From NCBI GenBank assembly GCA_951799405.1, contig OX637342.1, positions 4,650,001 to 4,714,000 of the forward strand: a DNA stretch of 64,000 nt. Direction: 5' to 3'. The notes beneath the pieces are model-generated. The model was not told where the DNA came from. It made no database searches and worked only from the letters and a program-made list of their open reading frames with translations. A program made the translations under genes and the position numbers. Positions 10,166 to 21,485 of this stretch are shown piece after piece. This DNA is from Agapetus fuscipes (Eukaryota > Arthropoda > Insecta > Trichoptera > Glossosomatidae). The first letter of the stretch is position 1, and each line of letters starts with the position of its first letter.

Positions 10166-10627
10166 TGTACTAGCTTCTTGTACTTCTTCAGTTACCTACC
10201 ATAAATTTGAAGGTAAACGTTATCAATTATCATGTTTGAAATACATTATTCATTGACACATCCATTCTCCTTATAATCACGTTGATAATGACATCTTAGA
10301 AAGCGATCGAGAAGCACAGAAAATTTGTTTTATTTGTTTTATCAATTTAAAAATAAATCTTCAAATGGTGAATACACAAACCCTAACTTTGAAGTTTGAA
10401 GAATCCAAAGAACATTTGATAATAAAAAATCAAGTGTACTTTAAACATATAACCAATCAAAAGTCTATGTGATGTGATACGTCTTGAAAAAAATCTATTA
10501 ATAACCCATTCAACGAAAAATTATATTAAATGTGAATTCAAATTAAAGGAGAGATATTTGAATGAAGATTTCTGCTCTAGCACATCTCTATTCTCCACTA
10601 TGAATACAACTCATTTCATGGATCTGT
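10166..10627. other. No gene or clear repeat
   Basis: AT-rich DNA. A 65-codon frame starts at 10474, but it runs into a MITE-1 and resembles nothing known. Confidence 0.4.
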
Positions 10628-11079
10628 ATCTCGAGTATAAAACATTGCGTAAATACTCGACCAACACGTAAACAAAAAAATATATAAAATAAAATACAGC
10701 GCCTGTAGTGAGTACTTCAGCTTTTCTACATTTTTTTGCGTACGCGGAAATCTATACCCATTGTTGACTGGCCAATTTCAATTCGTATCAAACGTTGCAA
10801 AAAAAATAAAGACGCCATAACTGTACTCTCTTTTGTACATTTTTATACTTGAGTATAAAGCCATTGTGTAAACGCATCTCGATCGCGTAAATCAAAAAAT
10901 TAATAAAAACTAAATCGCTGTCTAGGTGTGCTGTCGTATATTTTATACATTTTCGATTTATTCGATCTCTTCTTGTACATATTTTATGTACCCAGAGTAT
11001 AAAACGTTGCGTAAACTCATCTCAATTGCGTACATAAAAAAGGAACACTTACTATCAGTGTAATGGCTAAGTTATATGT

Positions 11080-11182
11080 ATATATGTATGTATGTATGTG
11101 TGTGTGTATGTATTTATGTATTTATGTTTATGTGTGTATCTATATGTATATGTTGATATATTATTAATATATATATATATAT
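11080..11182. repeat. Simple repeats (TATG/TG/AT)
   Basis: Runs of ATGTATGT, GTGTGTGT, ATTTATGT and an (AT) tract at about 11160-11181. Confidence 0.85.
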
Positions 11183-11221
11183 GTATTTATACAGTATTTT
11201 TTTTACCATAATTATTGTTAT

Positions 11222-11397
11222 ACCATGGACTACCCATACCATTGTGCTTGCAGATCTTGTCCATCCTAAGGTTGTCTGTAAGATATCGCCATGTGCGATA
11301 AGACCGCCCATTGTACATATGTCTCTTTTGTTTATAATTTTAATGTAATTTATTTGTGGTGTACAATAAAGTTTATTATTATTATTATTATTATTAT
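11222..11397 (+). repeat. LINE 3' end of lepidopteran type
   Basis: GGTTGTCTGTAAGATATCGC, GCGATAAGACCGCCC and TTTGTGGTGTACAATAAAG are followed by (TTA) repeats. From memory this ending is very common at non-LTR 3' UTRs in moths and butterflies. It carries its own AATAAA-like signal and interrupts a MITE-1, so it is younger than that copy. Confidence 0.7.
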
Positions 11398-11515
11398 AAA
11401 AAAATGTATAAAAACTAAATTACTGTCTAGGTGTGCTGTCATACATTTAATACATTTTCTATTTTTACAAACATGGTGATATTTTCGCGATGTTTTTATA
11501 CTCGGAGTGCAGTGA

Positions 11516-12614
11516 AGATTGTGATTATAATCTTTAACTAGATGTGAGTAGTGGGTGCCTACATAGTTGTTGAAGTTCGCACGCTCTTGAAAGAAGTGTA
11601 ACACGCTTTATATTTTGTTGCCAGCCATTTAAATTCACAAATTGATCTTGTTAGTTCTCACCAGTTTGTATTAAGCGTAAAATAAAACATAAAAATATTT
11701 TAACTTAGAGAATAAACTAGACTTTTTGAGGCCAAGTTGAACATTATACATTTTATTGAATGCTCTTTAAAAATCGTTTTTTTTTTAACTATCACTCTAA
11801 CTTGTATTGTGTTTCTTTTTTCCATTTGCAACGTCCGTATATATATATAATTTAAGGTTATACGAGAGTTTAAGAAGATTATTAATATCGGGACTAAAGA
11901 ACCTCTTTAATTGTTTTATGAAACTAAAATCGTAATTTTATGTCAAATAACTTTGACTCATCATGATTAGATGGCGTTACTCCCCAGCGTTTTAGTTTTT
12001 ATAAACTTTTGGATAAACGCTATGGTTGTGTAAACGCTTTTAGAATTCACCGGTAGGGCTTAGAAACTTTTCTTAGCCATTTTGTGTTTCTTTTTCATAA
12101 TACATCAAAAAAATCCTGACTTTAATTAAAAGCAATAAGTTGTACATTTTTAAAATAAAAGTATTTACTTTATTTCGAAATAAATTAATTTATTATTTGT
12201 TACACATTTCATTTTTCACAAAATTGTATAGAAAGTAACACAACGCTCCTTGAGAGCGTTTTACTTTTTATATAATTAATTGTGAATCTTCAGATAAAAG
12301 ATTCAGCACACATAATAGTGTTGTATGAGTGTTGTACACAATTTATTGCATCTTGAATACAAACACGGATTTGTGTGCAGAGCATTATTTTTATTTACCA
12401 GTGCGACGTTCTGCTGTTCTGCCCTGCTTACCAAAAAGGAAGTATCTGCAAAATATTTGTTTTGAGATAATCTACTTCAAACTTGAGTTGTTGGGCTAAC
12501 TTATTTAAATTTAAAGATTTCAGTTTCAATTTTTTACCATGGTTTTTGTGAGTGACCTTTTACGTATAACTATTAAAAAATATGAAAATAAATTAAAAAT
12601 TCATAAAATTATAA
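11516..12614. other. No gene; MITE-1 fragments
   Basis: Partial MITE-1 sequences lie at about 11975-12045 (GATAAACGCTATGGTTGTGT) and 12225-12280 (CGCTCCTTGAGAGCG). The rest is AT-rich with no recognised feature. Confidence 0.4.
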
Positions 12615-12665
12615 CACTTACTGCTTTTTGGTTATAAGAAAAACTAAGCATAAAAGCAGTAAGTG
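12615..12665. repeat. 14-bp perfect hairpin
   Basis: CACTTACTGCTTTT (12615-12628) and AAAAGCAGTAAGTG (12652-12665) are perfect inverted repeats around a 23-base loop. A further GGCAGTAAGTG lies just downstream at about 12704. Function unknown. Confidence 0.6.
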
Positions 12666-12785
12666 ACAGATACTACTTTTTTTCTTAGCAAATGTACAAT
12701 TAAAGAGGCAGTAAGTGCTTTATTTCTGCTTAAAGTGATTTTTATAGCAATGAAACAAAGCAGGTTAACTTAAATAATTTACTTA

Positions 12786-13390
12786 TCTAATCTAAGCTGC
12801 AGAGATTTTTATCAATTCTAATCTAATCTAATGTAAGTTGCAAAGATATGTTACATTGGAGATTCACATTACATGCATTCTCACAACCAGACACGTACAA
12901 GTTTGCGCTTGCACATGCCTCATGTGAACCTACAACATAAAAACCAAATCTCAAATGGACATACACCCTGCAACTCTTGCCGTCCTTCCCTGAGACAGGG
13001 GTGATATTGGCAAATTGAACCATTTTTACAGCATGGGTGGTCAGCCGCATACCAACCTATAAGTCAAGGAACATACACGACAATTTAAATCAATAAATAA
13101 TCATTTCTATGGACATCAAAACTAAAACAAATTCCAATTTTATAAACCCAAGCCGCCAACATTACAGATCAACCGCCATTTCTATCTTTCCTTACATACT
13201 TCTTTCATTTCCTCCAGTCTTTGGTAAAGGTTTATGAATTTTTCATCTCAGCGAAGAGCAAATTTGAAAATATAAATGGTATATTTTTTGTGCTCCGCCG
13301 GGATTCGAACCCACGCCCTTCCATTCTTGCCACATATACTTTCTTCGTCAGTCTTTCCTCATTCATTCTCTCCATATGCTCAAACCATCG
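12786..13390 (-). pseudogene. LINE-A end with an embedded SINE-1 piece
   Basis: On the minus strand an RT remnant (13325-13390) and the C-terminal end with full 3' UTR (12816-13214) are separated by a SINE-1 fragment. The tail consists of TTAGA repeats, with a second truncated tail at 12786-12815. Compared with the longest LINE-A, about 150 bases of coding sequence are absent where the SINE piece sits. Confidence 0.8.
13215..13324 (-). repeat. SINE-1 fragment replacing LINE-A sequence
   Basis: Complement of GTGCTCCGCCGGGATTCGAA and of CAGCGAAGAGCAAATTTG. It lacks both the 5' end of the tRNA-like head and the 3' tail, and abuts LINE-A coding sequence on both sides. Confidence 0.75.
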
Positions 13391-14344
13391 AGTATGTAGT
13401 AGTTATGTATTATTATACAGAAAGAAGTACTTAAGCAAAATATTTTTTTTTTTGAGATACGAGGTTTTGAAAGTAAGGCGACGATATTCTGACACCGCGA
13501 AATAATTTATGTTTTGCCAATGAATCTTTCTAGTGGAATACCTGTATATACGTATTTTACTAAACCACAGCCACTCGTGCATTTCCGTCGATATACGAAG
13601 ATATACGAGTATACCCGAAGTGTAAAATTCTCGTAACTATAGGAAATAGACCGCATGCGAAAAATGTATCGAATCTTAAACAGCATCTCGAGCTGGCGTT
13701 TTGGTTTTCATGCATTTTTGTACCTGTTTGGTCCAGTTTTAACGTATACGCTTGAACTCCGTTACACCTAAATTTCGGACTCATGATTTTTTGGTCAAAA
13801 ACGGAGGAGATATTATATTTAAAGCCAGTTCACGAATCCGCCACAGTTTATCCGTGGCGCCAAAGACTGGATCATTTTTTGTATGAAAATCTTTCTTTTT
13901 CCATTATTAATTATAAATTAGAGGAGAAAAAATAAAACAAGTAATGCATTGAAAACATAAAAAATATCACTTCAAATCCTAAAAGGAAAATAAACCATTA
14001 AAAGACGAATTTAGCTACAATATCGTATGCAAAATTTGGGTACTTTTTAAATAATCATAAAAAATCAATGAAAAGTAAAAAAAAACAACTAACAAGTAGA
14101 AAAAATAAAACTAATCAAAATGAATGTTTTGAAATAAAAAAAAGTTAGGATTTATTCATAAGAACAGTGGAAATCTCCATTTAAGGTATCTCCGTAAATA
14201 AAATTATTTTGAATTGGTATTTTATGGAAAAAAATACCTTATTTTATGTGTTAATTTAAACTGGAGAAAAAATACTGCCTTACCATTCAAAATATGGGTT
14301 ATTTCGGTCATCAAAGTTGGGCGCGCTGACCTCTCAATCACCCT
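13391..14344. other. No gene or clear repeat
   Basis: AT-rich. A stretch at 13560-13800 is somewhat richer in CG dinucleotides and has the short direct repeat ATATACGA at 13591 and 13602. No coding signal is recognised. Confidence 0.4.
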
Positions 14345-14778
14345 TAAGTGGCAAAGATATATTGGCATTAAAGGCTCACATGAATTCATGCCCAAAGTCA
14401 GACAAATGGAAATTTAAAATCTAAAATGAACCCTGCAACTTTTGCTGACCTCTTTTGAAGCAGGCATTAAATTCGCAAAACGTATCATTATTTTACAGTA
14501 CCTATGGGTGGTCAACTTATACTAACTAACAAGTCAAGGAACTTATGGAACCTATGGAAGAAGCAAAGATATTTGAGCGCTTAAAATTCATATAAAATAC
14601 ATGCCCATAAGCAGATACGTCAAAATTCGAGTTAATACATGCTGCATGTGTACCTACTCCCAAAATAAATAATAAATCCAAAACTCAAGTTAATCATAAA
14701 CCTTACAACTCTTGTCCCCCTTTATCGTTATCGAAACAGGAGTGGTATAAGTAAAATGAACTATTCTTTACAGTAGAT
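14345..14778 (-). repeat. Two LINE-A 3' ends in tandem
   Basis: The first copy is 14345-14541 (complement of TGGGTGGTCAACTTATAC and AACAAGTCAAGGAAC). The second is 14563-14778 (complement of TTACAACTCTTGTCCCC). Both lie on the minus strand, about 20 bases apart, and are strongly diverged. Confidence 0.7.
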
Positions 14779-15477
14779 ACAAGTATGTAGAATACGTGTA
14801 GATTTTGCAATTTCCATATTAAAATGTGATCACAATTCCATAGACAATCGATTTGTAGCCCAGTCGTTTTAAACGTGGGCGTTACAATACAAAACATTCA
14901 AAATCTTGAAATAAATATTAATTGCCACATTAATCCTGTAGATTTCGTCATAAATAATCTATGACATTCTTCATATTTAAAAAAAACATAATTTATGAAT
15001 GCGTGAACAAACGCAACAAATGTGTTTAAATGTCAAAAATATAAGTTATATTGCAACACTGATTGGTTTGATTTAGAGTCACACTTTTTAAGCATATTTC
15101 CTGATACAATAAAACATACTTACAATAAAAGTATTATTGAAAAAATCTTATATTTTATAATGTTGTTTATTACTTTTTTGTATGCAAATTGAGAAAAGTG
15201 TCACGCATTTTTTAATAAATAATTAATAGTGTTAATTACCTAATGATAAATATACTTGCTTTTGATTTAATTAGATAAAAGTAATCACAAAACTATTGAG
15301 TGGGAAAAATACTTAAAGGTTTTCTTTGCACAATGTTTGCACTGTAATCATTTATCAGTGTAAAAAGTATATGAGGAAATGTTCTCCCTTTTTATGCAGT
15401 TTTGAAAATATCTTCTTCAATTTGTTGAAATAGTGAATAAGATGTTCACATTGAATTTCTGAATAGAAAAGTATGAT
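14779..15477. other. No gene or clear repeat
   Basis: AT-rich DNA. Nothing is recognised. Confidence 0.4.
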
Positions 15478-15592
15478 GGATATGAATAAATGGGTAGAAG
15501 TAGGTATGCATCGAAAAAAATAAGTAATGGTAACTCTGTAGAGGCTTTACCTACCCCTATCGGAATAGAAACAGAAAAATGCTACTTGTCAA
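15478..15592 (+). repeat. LINE-B 3' tail fragment
   Basis: GGTAACTCTGTAGAGGCTTT and CCCCTATCGGAATAG correspond to the LINE-B terminus seen at 3314. Confidence 0.5.
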
Positions 15593-15674
15593 TCGGTTAG
15601 TAATCAAGAACTTCAGTGGTTTTAGCGTTATAAATATGGTTACTAAACAATTACTATTATTTGTAAATATGATG

Positions 15675-15882
15675 TGGTCTTATGGCCGCGGGGATCAAGA
15701 CAGGTTATTTGGAACCGGATAACGCTGGTTCGAATCCCGCGACGATAACTTCGACCCTGGTTCAACAGATGCCGTTGCATGCACACAAGCTTCTGCTTTC
15801 GCATGAAGACAACTGGCAAGGCAAAATAGGTTGGTGGATTGCATTCCTTTCCACAAATCTATTAAAAAAAAAAATTAAAAAA
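15675..15882 (+). mobile_element. SINE-3, short-middle variant
   Basis: The head is GGCCGCGGGGATCAAGAC with B box GGTTCGAATCCCG at about 15729. TTCGACCCTGGTTCAACAG follows, then GCAAAATAGGTTGGTGGATT and ACAAATCTATTAAAAA. The AT-rich middle of the 40.9-kb copy is replaced by CATGCACACAAGCTTCTGC-type sequence, which marks a subfamily. Confidence 0.85.
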
Positions 15883-18099
15883 ATGATGCAATACAAATTT
15901 GCATGAATTTTAGATGTTATACTTTGATAAATCCGTCTGCGGTTTGCAAAACTGGCAAAATTTAATCAACGTTAATATTTTAATAAACACGTTAATAATC
16001 ACGTGACCAAATATATATACTGGAGCCGACAATCTGATGAAATTGCAGGCACACATTAACCCCACGCATAAGATTAAAACGTAATTGAAACAAATGATTA
16101 ACTCACTGATAATAATCAACAACAGTTCACATTCGAAGGTTAACCCTGTGATTAACATAAAAATATAGAAAAGCGAATTATGAAAATTGACTGATTATTT
16201 TGGTCGCATTTGAATGCGTTTATAGAATCGAGACAAATAAAAATGTGCAACCTACATATTATCTACGGCGCCATCTTGTGTGTTATATACCCCCAAATTT
16301 TCATTGCTCTCATCAAAAATTTGAAACGTCTACATTAAGGGTCTCATCCATTCCAAACTGCGGATAAGTTCCGAGGGCCTTAAATTTCCTTCAAATGAAA
16401 ATTGCCGACGGATCGCACTCAATCTCAAAACTGCAATCTAAGTACATATCTTTACAAAAACACAAAAAAATTCTGTGTTATCATATATTTCTCTTATTTA
16501 AAAAAAAAAGCCTCGATTTTCATCTACGATTCCATACGACTCATACATCAAAAAATTGTGAAGAAAATATGTTACTCGTTTTTATGAAGTTTGTAAAGAA
16601 TCTTGCCTGAAAAGAATTAAGGCTTTTTCAGTACTTGGTATGTACCAAGTTTTTTTTAAATTCGATTAGGTCCTTGGAAAACATTTCACACGAAATCAGT
16701 TTTCGTCAAAACAATGATCGATGAATAAATTAGGAAGATAATAGGATTTAAAATATTAGTGATTTAAACATGAACGTAATTTTTTGAAACCGTAATTAGT
16801 TACTTGTAGAAAAAGAAGGCAAACAATATTTTCGATGGTGGAAATTGAAAAACAAAGTGAATTATGAATAACGAAAAATTGCAGTCTTCCTATGAAAACA
16901 GCGAGGTTTATTTTAGATAATTTATTTTTTCATTTGTTCGTATTTAAATTGCTGATATTTTTTTATTTGCATGATGCCAAATTTACATGACAGCTCAAAA
17001 GAAAAACCGTGAAATTCGCCAACCGTTCTTAGCATACAGGTTTCCGAGTATTTTATTCATAAACCAAGCTATAGCGATTCACCAAATGTGCATGTAAACG
17101 ATAACATCGCCTCTAATGAGCGTTTCAGTTACCATACACTTTTGCAAAGTTTTACAGATTTCTATATTCAAAATAAGCTACGTCTCGCCTTTCAGCTAAT
17201 ATGGAGCTACCATTAACTATTAAGCTATGAATGGCCGCCTGGACGTATAGCAAATAATACGATACTTGTAATTTATTTGATATTTGACTGTTTGGATGCC
17301 CATATAGGTAAAGTTTTTGTATTGAATCGAGCCGGATTTAAATTCTGCTTCTGATCTTGTATATCGTGACTCAATGTTTTGTTATAATCACAGCAATTTT
17401 AATGCGCCTTAAATGCTTGGAATTGTAAAAACAAATATAGAATAATACGAATTGATTTATGATTTCAATTAGAATTGCGGTCGTATTGTTTAGAATTAAT
17501 AAAAAATTTAAGAACCGTGTTGAAACCGAGAACGGGTTTCCTAAAATTGCGTGAAAATGTTATCGTCCGGCATAAATTGTTGTCACTCTTGATCGAAGAT
17601 TGTTGGCATATAAGATGGAATTTGGTGATTCACGAACAGATGTATTAGATGCTCCACAGGATAACGAGGATCATATTTGTTTTTTCACATATTTGTATAT
17701 AGATAAGTGGCTATATAATAAAAAAAACAATATTATTTTGTAAATAGATTTTTTTTCTAACATTTTTCTAAGAAAGAAAACAGTAAAAATATGTAAAACT
17801 TGAGAGTATTTTAAAAATGTTTTTTTAATCATTCAACCCGTATTTTTTTAAGTAGCTAATATTTTTAATTAGTTTTTCATTAAATAAAAACAATACATTT
17901 CCGCATCATTTATCTACAATTGTAGTACAATAATATATCTTACACGCATGTCGGCTAGTATTTTTTTTTTTAGTTTAATTATTTATTAACTTTCAACTCC
18001 CATAATTATAAGGTGCATTTTCATATTTTTTTTCGGACCGTCATTCTACACGCAGATAACGCATTTTTGTACTAAGAAAACAATAACAGTATTCAATCA
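15883..18099. other. No gene or clear repeat
   Basis: 2.2 kb of AT-rich DNA with only short frames (longest about 82 codons on the minus strand at 15910) and no recognisable domain. Confidence 0.45.
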
Positions 18100-18213
18100 A
18101 AGTTGCAGAGGTATATTTCAACTTGATGTATATTATTTTAAACAGAAGTGGCATTGGCAAGAGTGCAATTATTTATTTTGACAGTATGGCTTGTCTGCTG
18201 GAAACCAACTCCC
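18100..18213 (-). repeat. Decayed LINE-A fragment (uncertain)
   Basis: AGTTGCAGAGGTATATT, AGTGGCATTGGCAAGAG and GACAGTATGGCTTGTC are spaced like a minus-strand LINE-A block, but the middle is lost. Confidence 0.35.
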
Positions 18214-18261
18214 TTATTTTTAAAATGACCCAAGATGAAAATTATTGATTATGTTCCTTCC

Positions 18262-18705
18262 AATTCCTTGACTGATAGGTTGGTATGAGGTTGACCACCC
18301 ATACTGTTAAAAATGTTTCACTTTGCCAATATCACCCCTGTTTCAGGGAAGGTCGGCAAGAGTTGCAGGGCTTATGTTCATTTGTGATTGGGTTTTTATA
18401 TTGTAGGTCCACATGCGGCATGTGTGAGCGCAAAATTATGCGTGTCTGCTTGTGGGAATGCATTTAATGTGAATCTCAAATGATACATATCTTTGCAGCT
18501 TAGATTTAGATGTGCATCAATTATTTTATATTTTAAATATAGTACATACCACAAAAAGTATATACGTTGTTCCGAATCTGACAATCTATAGGTACTTTGA
18601 AAAATCTGTTTACTTTTGCCAATATCATCCTTTTTTCAAGCAAGAAGTTGAATATGTTCATTTGAGAAATGTATTTACTTGGTGGTACAAATGCTGCAGG
18701 TAACT
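18262..18705 (+). repeat. LINE-A 3' end plus a second decayed copy
   Basis: The first copy, 18262-18510, is almost complete (CCTTGACTGATAGGTTGG to GCAGCTTAGATTTAGA). Immediately after it, 18570-18705 holds a diverged same-strand copy (TTTGCCAATATCATCC, TGTTCATTTGAGAAATG). The younger copy appears inserted next to the older one. Confidence 0.75.
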
Positions 18706-19379
18706 CAAAAGTCATTATAGGCGTAACACACAGTTCCATCCTGTTGGACGACTACAGATTGTATTTATGTAACGTACTAATGTTGTCGCGCAGTACCCTG
18801 TATCTCAAAGTATAGAGCTTTAAGCATTTTTAAGATAGACATTTTTAAGTGTAATTTAAAGATAAATTTAATAAACTCTGTTTGATTCTAGGTACTAATT
18901 AATGAAAATATTTTTTTTAAGATAAAAAAAAAATAGAATCAAACAGAGTTTATTTTCATTTTTTTTTTTATTAAAAATGGAGTTCTACAAAGTTTCCGCT
19001 GAATCATTTCATAAATTGTAAAAAGATTTTTTTTAAATCTTCCGATAGAGTTCTTCTCAGCTTGTTGATGGCTGTGAGGGTGCACTGTAATAAGGGAAAA
19101 CTGAAAAAAATGTGCAAGCGAGAACTTACAAGTGTTTGGTTGAGGAGGGTACTGAATTGTGAATCTTAGATTTTACTATGCAACTAAGATTGCACATGAT
19201 ATAAATTATAAAGTACATAGTATTCAAAAGCAAAATTGATGACGGAATACATGTTTATGCAACCATCTTGAACAAAAAAGTTACATTGTAAGATTTGATG
19301 GGCCATAAAATGTGAAGACGCCTTTCAAAGTGCGGTCTTTTCACTGTTGATGATAGAAATTCAAGCTCCTAGTTTAAAC
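18706..19379. other. No gene; one hairpin
   Basis: Apart from the hairpin at 18870-18954, nothing is recognised. Confidence 0.4.
18870..18954. repeat. 21-bp perfect hairpin
   Basis: The 21 bases at 18870-18890 are the exact reverse complement of 18934-18954. Key core: CTCTGTTTGATTCTA versus TAGAATCAAACAGAG. The loop is 43 A/T-rich bases. It could be a small foldback insertion or a structured RNA locus. Confidence 0.7.
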
Positions 19380-19503
19380 TCAGACATGACGTTTTACCAC
19401 AATATACGGAAACTTAAACGCTCACAGCAGTCGCTGCTTTAATTTCAATGCATAATTAGTGTAACGCTATGGTTGAGATTGTACGTTTAGTTTTACACTT
19501 GGG
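19380..19503. mobile_element. MITE-1 copy
   Basis: Contains ACACTTGGGG at the right end, GTAACGCTATGGTTGAG and CTCACAGCAGTCGCTGC. The left end is poorly conserved. It directly adjoins the foldback element. Confidence 0.5.
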
Positions 19504-19525
19504 GCCTGAATGGACGATGACGGGT

Positions 19526-20063
19526 TAGAACGACACAGTGACAAAACGACACATGACAGAACGACACTTTGCTAGTACATCACATGACAAAACATCACCA
19601 TGACAAAATAACACATACCTTAAACAGAACATACCATAAACGACATACGAAAAGACATCGTATGACAAAACATCACAAACAACACAAACATTTATTTTGG
19701 CTATTATTTTATGGCATGTGAGGTTTTTTATGTGGTGTTTTTTCTTGTTATGTTTTGTCATACTGATGTTTTGTCATGTGATATACTGTCATTGTGTCGA
19801 TCTGTCATGTGTTGTTCTGTCATCGTGTCGTTCTGTCATTCTGTCGTTCTGACATGTGTTGTTCTGTCATGCGTCGTTCTGTCATGTGTTGTTCTGTCAT
19901 GTGTCGTTCTGTCAGTTATCGTTCTTTCATGTTTCGTTCTGTCAGTTGTCGTTCTTTCATGTTTTCTTCTGTCATTGTGTCATTCTGCCATGTGTCGTTC
20001 TGCCATGTGTCGTTCTGTCATGTGTCGCTCTGTCTCGTGTCGTTTTGTCACTGTGTCGTTCTA
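19526..20063. mobile_element. Foldback element of inverted short tandem repeats
   Basis: The outer 27 bases are exact inverted repeats: TAGAACGACACAGTGACAAA.. at 19526-19552 matches the complement of 20037-20063. Inside, the left arm repeats ACGACAC/ATGACAAAA units and the longer right arm repeats GTCGTTCTGTCATGTG units of about 17 bases. They meet around a short unrelated centre near 19690-19730. The 11-bp sequence CCTGAATGGAC occurs on both sides (19505-19515 and 20072-20082). Open frames through the arms exist in several phases and are a by-product of the repeat, not genes. Confidence 0.75.
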
Positions 20064-20082
20064 CCATGGAACCTGAATGGAC

Positions 20083-21190
20083 AGTGGAGTGATTTGAAGA
20101 GATGAAAGACCACAGAATAACCCGGTGGCTGTGTTCAAAGTCTTTAAAAGACTTTCACTCTATTAAACAAAGATGCCTTTGTTACTTTGCATAATGGTTC
20201 AACTTTTTTTTTTCATTTGACAGTTGAATTGCATCACACGTGATGACGACAAAATTACAGCCAATTTTTTGTTACACTGAAAAAAAATATTAAAAGATTT
20301 TTGAAGTGTTTCTGACACCTGTCAATTTAAAATTTCGTTTCCTTTCTTTATTGAAGAATGCAAAAAAATCTAATAGACACTGGATGTGAATTGACATAGA
20401 CAAAATTGTGACGTCAAGAAGTCGAGTTGCTAGGGAAAATGCAAACAAATACTTAATTATTCGTTGTTAAGGATGATAGTCCCATACAGTTGTGAAGCTT
20501 TCCCGCCGAGAAAAGCTTTTTAAATTAAAATCTGTGCATATAGTTCATTGTGTGGATGGACAGTAAATTTCACCAGTTTTTAGAGTTGTTTTGAAAGTAC
20601 TATTTTACTAATGGTTATAATAGTCGATATGTTTGATAATGATAGGTATAACAATTGAAATAAGTGAGTGTATGTGTGTCTGGAATCTTGAGTGCTATTG
20701 TATACACAGGTAGTAATCGTAAGGGTGTGTGCAGAAGATCCCAGTCCAAGGTTTACTGATTTCTTTAACTAAAAATGAGTGTAAGTCTCCTATTATCAAT
20801 TATGAATGGAAAAACTGGCTCTAAACCGGATAACAACATATTTTTTCACAGGAGTATTGCATTTAAGTTGCATTTTTGAAGGCCTGTAGATCATTTCGCA
20901 TGCAAATTCACAGCTAATAGTGTTTCATTGCATTGTCTATCTCGCAGATTTCCCCTTTGCGGTGTCAGATAAGGCTTGAGCTGAACAATGGATAAGGTAC
21001 AGGCGATCAGTCCGTCAAAGCCTGGGACAATGGCGGCATGACCTTGGGTCACATTCTGATGTAATCAAACACAATATCGGTGCATTCTATCTGAAAGGAT
21101 TTGTAATGCAGGATGGCGAATTAGAATAACAGTTTATTTGTCTAATAAAAAATCAGGTTTACTCATAGATTGTGAATAAAAAAACATCAA
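20083..21190. other. No gene seen
   Basis: A moderately GC-richer patch at 20990-21060 (CAGTCCGTCAAAGCCTGGG) may be LINE-derived because a LINE C-terminus follows, but I cannot place it. Confidence 0.35.
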
Positions 21191-21346
21191 ACTGCCTACC
21201 TAGGCTCTGCAAGGCTGAGCTTGCCCCTCAGGGCAACCTCAACCAACTTTGGCGATCTTGCTTTCTCAGTTTCGGGCCCAATGGTTTGGAACGATTTGCC
21301 GGTTGAGGTGAAGAAAGAACAGGACAGGGCAAGCTCTTGTAATTAA
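21191..21346 (+). pseudogene. LINE C-terminal RT remnant
   Basis: Translation gives FGDLAFSVSGPMVWNDLPVE and then a stop at 21344. The pattern GxxAFSxxGPxxWNxLP is the end of many CR1/jockey-type RT proteins. It is followed by a tandem repeat tract. Confidence 0.65.
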
Positions 21347-21485
21347 TCTACTTAATACCGCATATCTAATCTACCTAGTACCTTTTACCTAATCTACCTT
21401 ATAAGTTATACCTAATCAACTTAATAACTTATACCTAATCTACCTAATCCAACCTTCCTAATCTACCAACTACCTAATCAACCAC
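21338..21485. repeat. Degenerate CTAATCTAC tandem repeat
   Basis: Variants of CCTAATCTACCT / TAATCAACTTAATAC repeat across the tract. It may have grown from the tail of the preceding LINE. Confidence 0.7.

Larger units (their letters stand above)
10628..11515. mobile_element. MITE-1 cluster (three copies, one split)
   Basis: Copies start at about 10628 (CTCGAGTATAAAACATTGCG), 10845 (ACTTGAGTATAAAGCC) and 10990 (CCCAGAGTATAAAACGTTGC). The third is interrupted at about 11050 by microsatellites and a LINE 3' end, then resumes at 11398 and ends at 11515 (TTTTTATACTCGGAGT). The copies have diverged considerably from each other. Confidence 0.6.

Noticed and set aside
19750..20063. CRISPR-like regular repeats
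   Set aside because: Units are directly adjoining degenerate 17-mers without unique spacers, in an animal-type genome.
19711..20105. Several overlapping 78-121 codon frames rich in CVVLSCVVLS or CHVSFCH
   Set aside because: They are produced by the short tandem repeat of the foldback element in multiple phases; no start context or domain.
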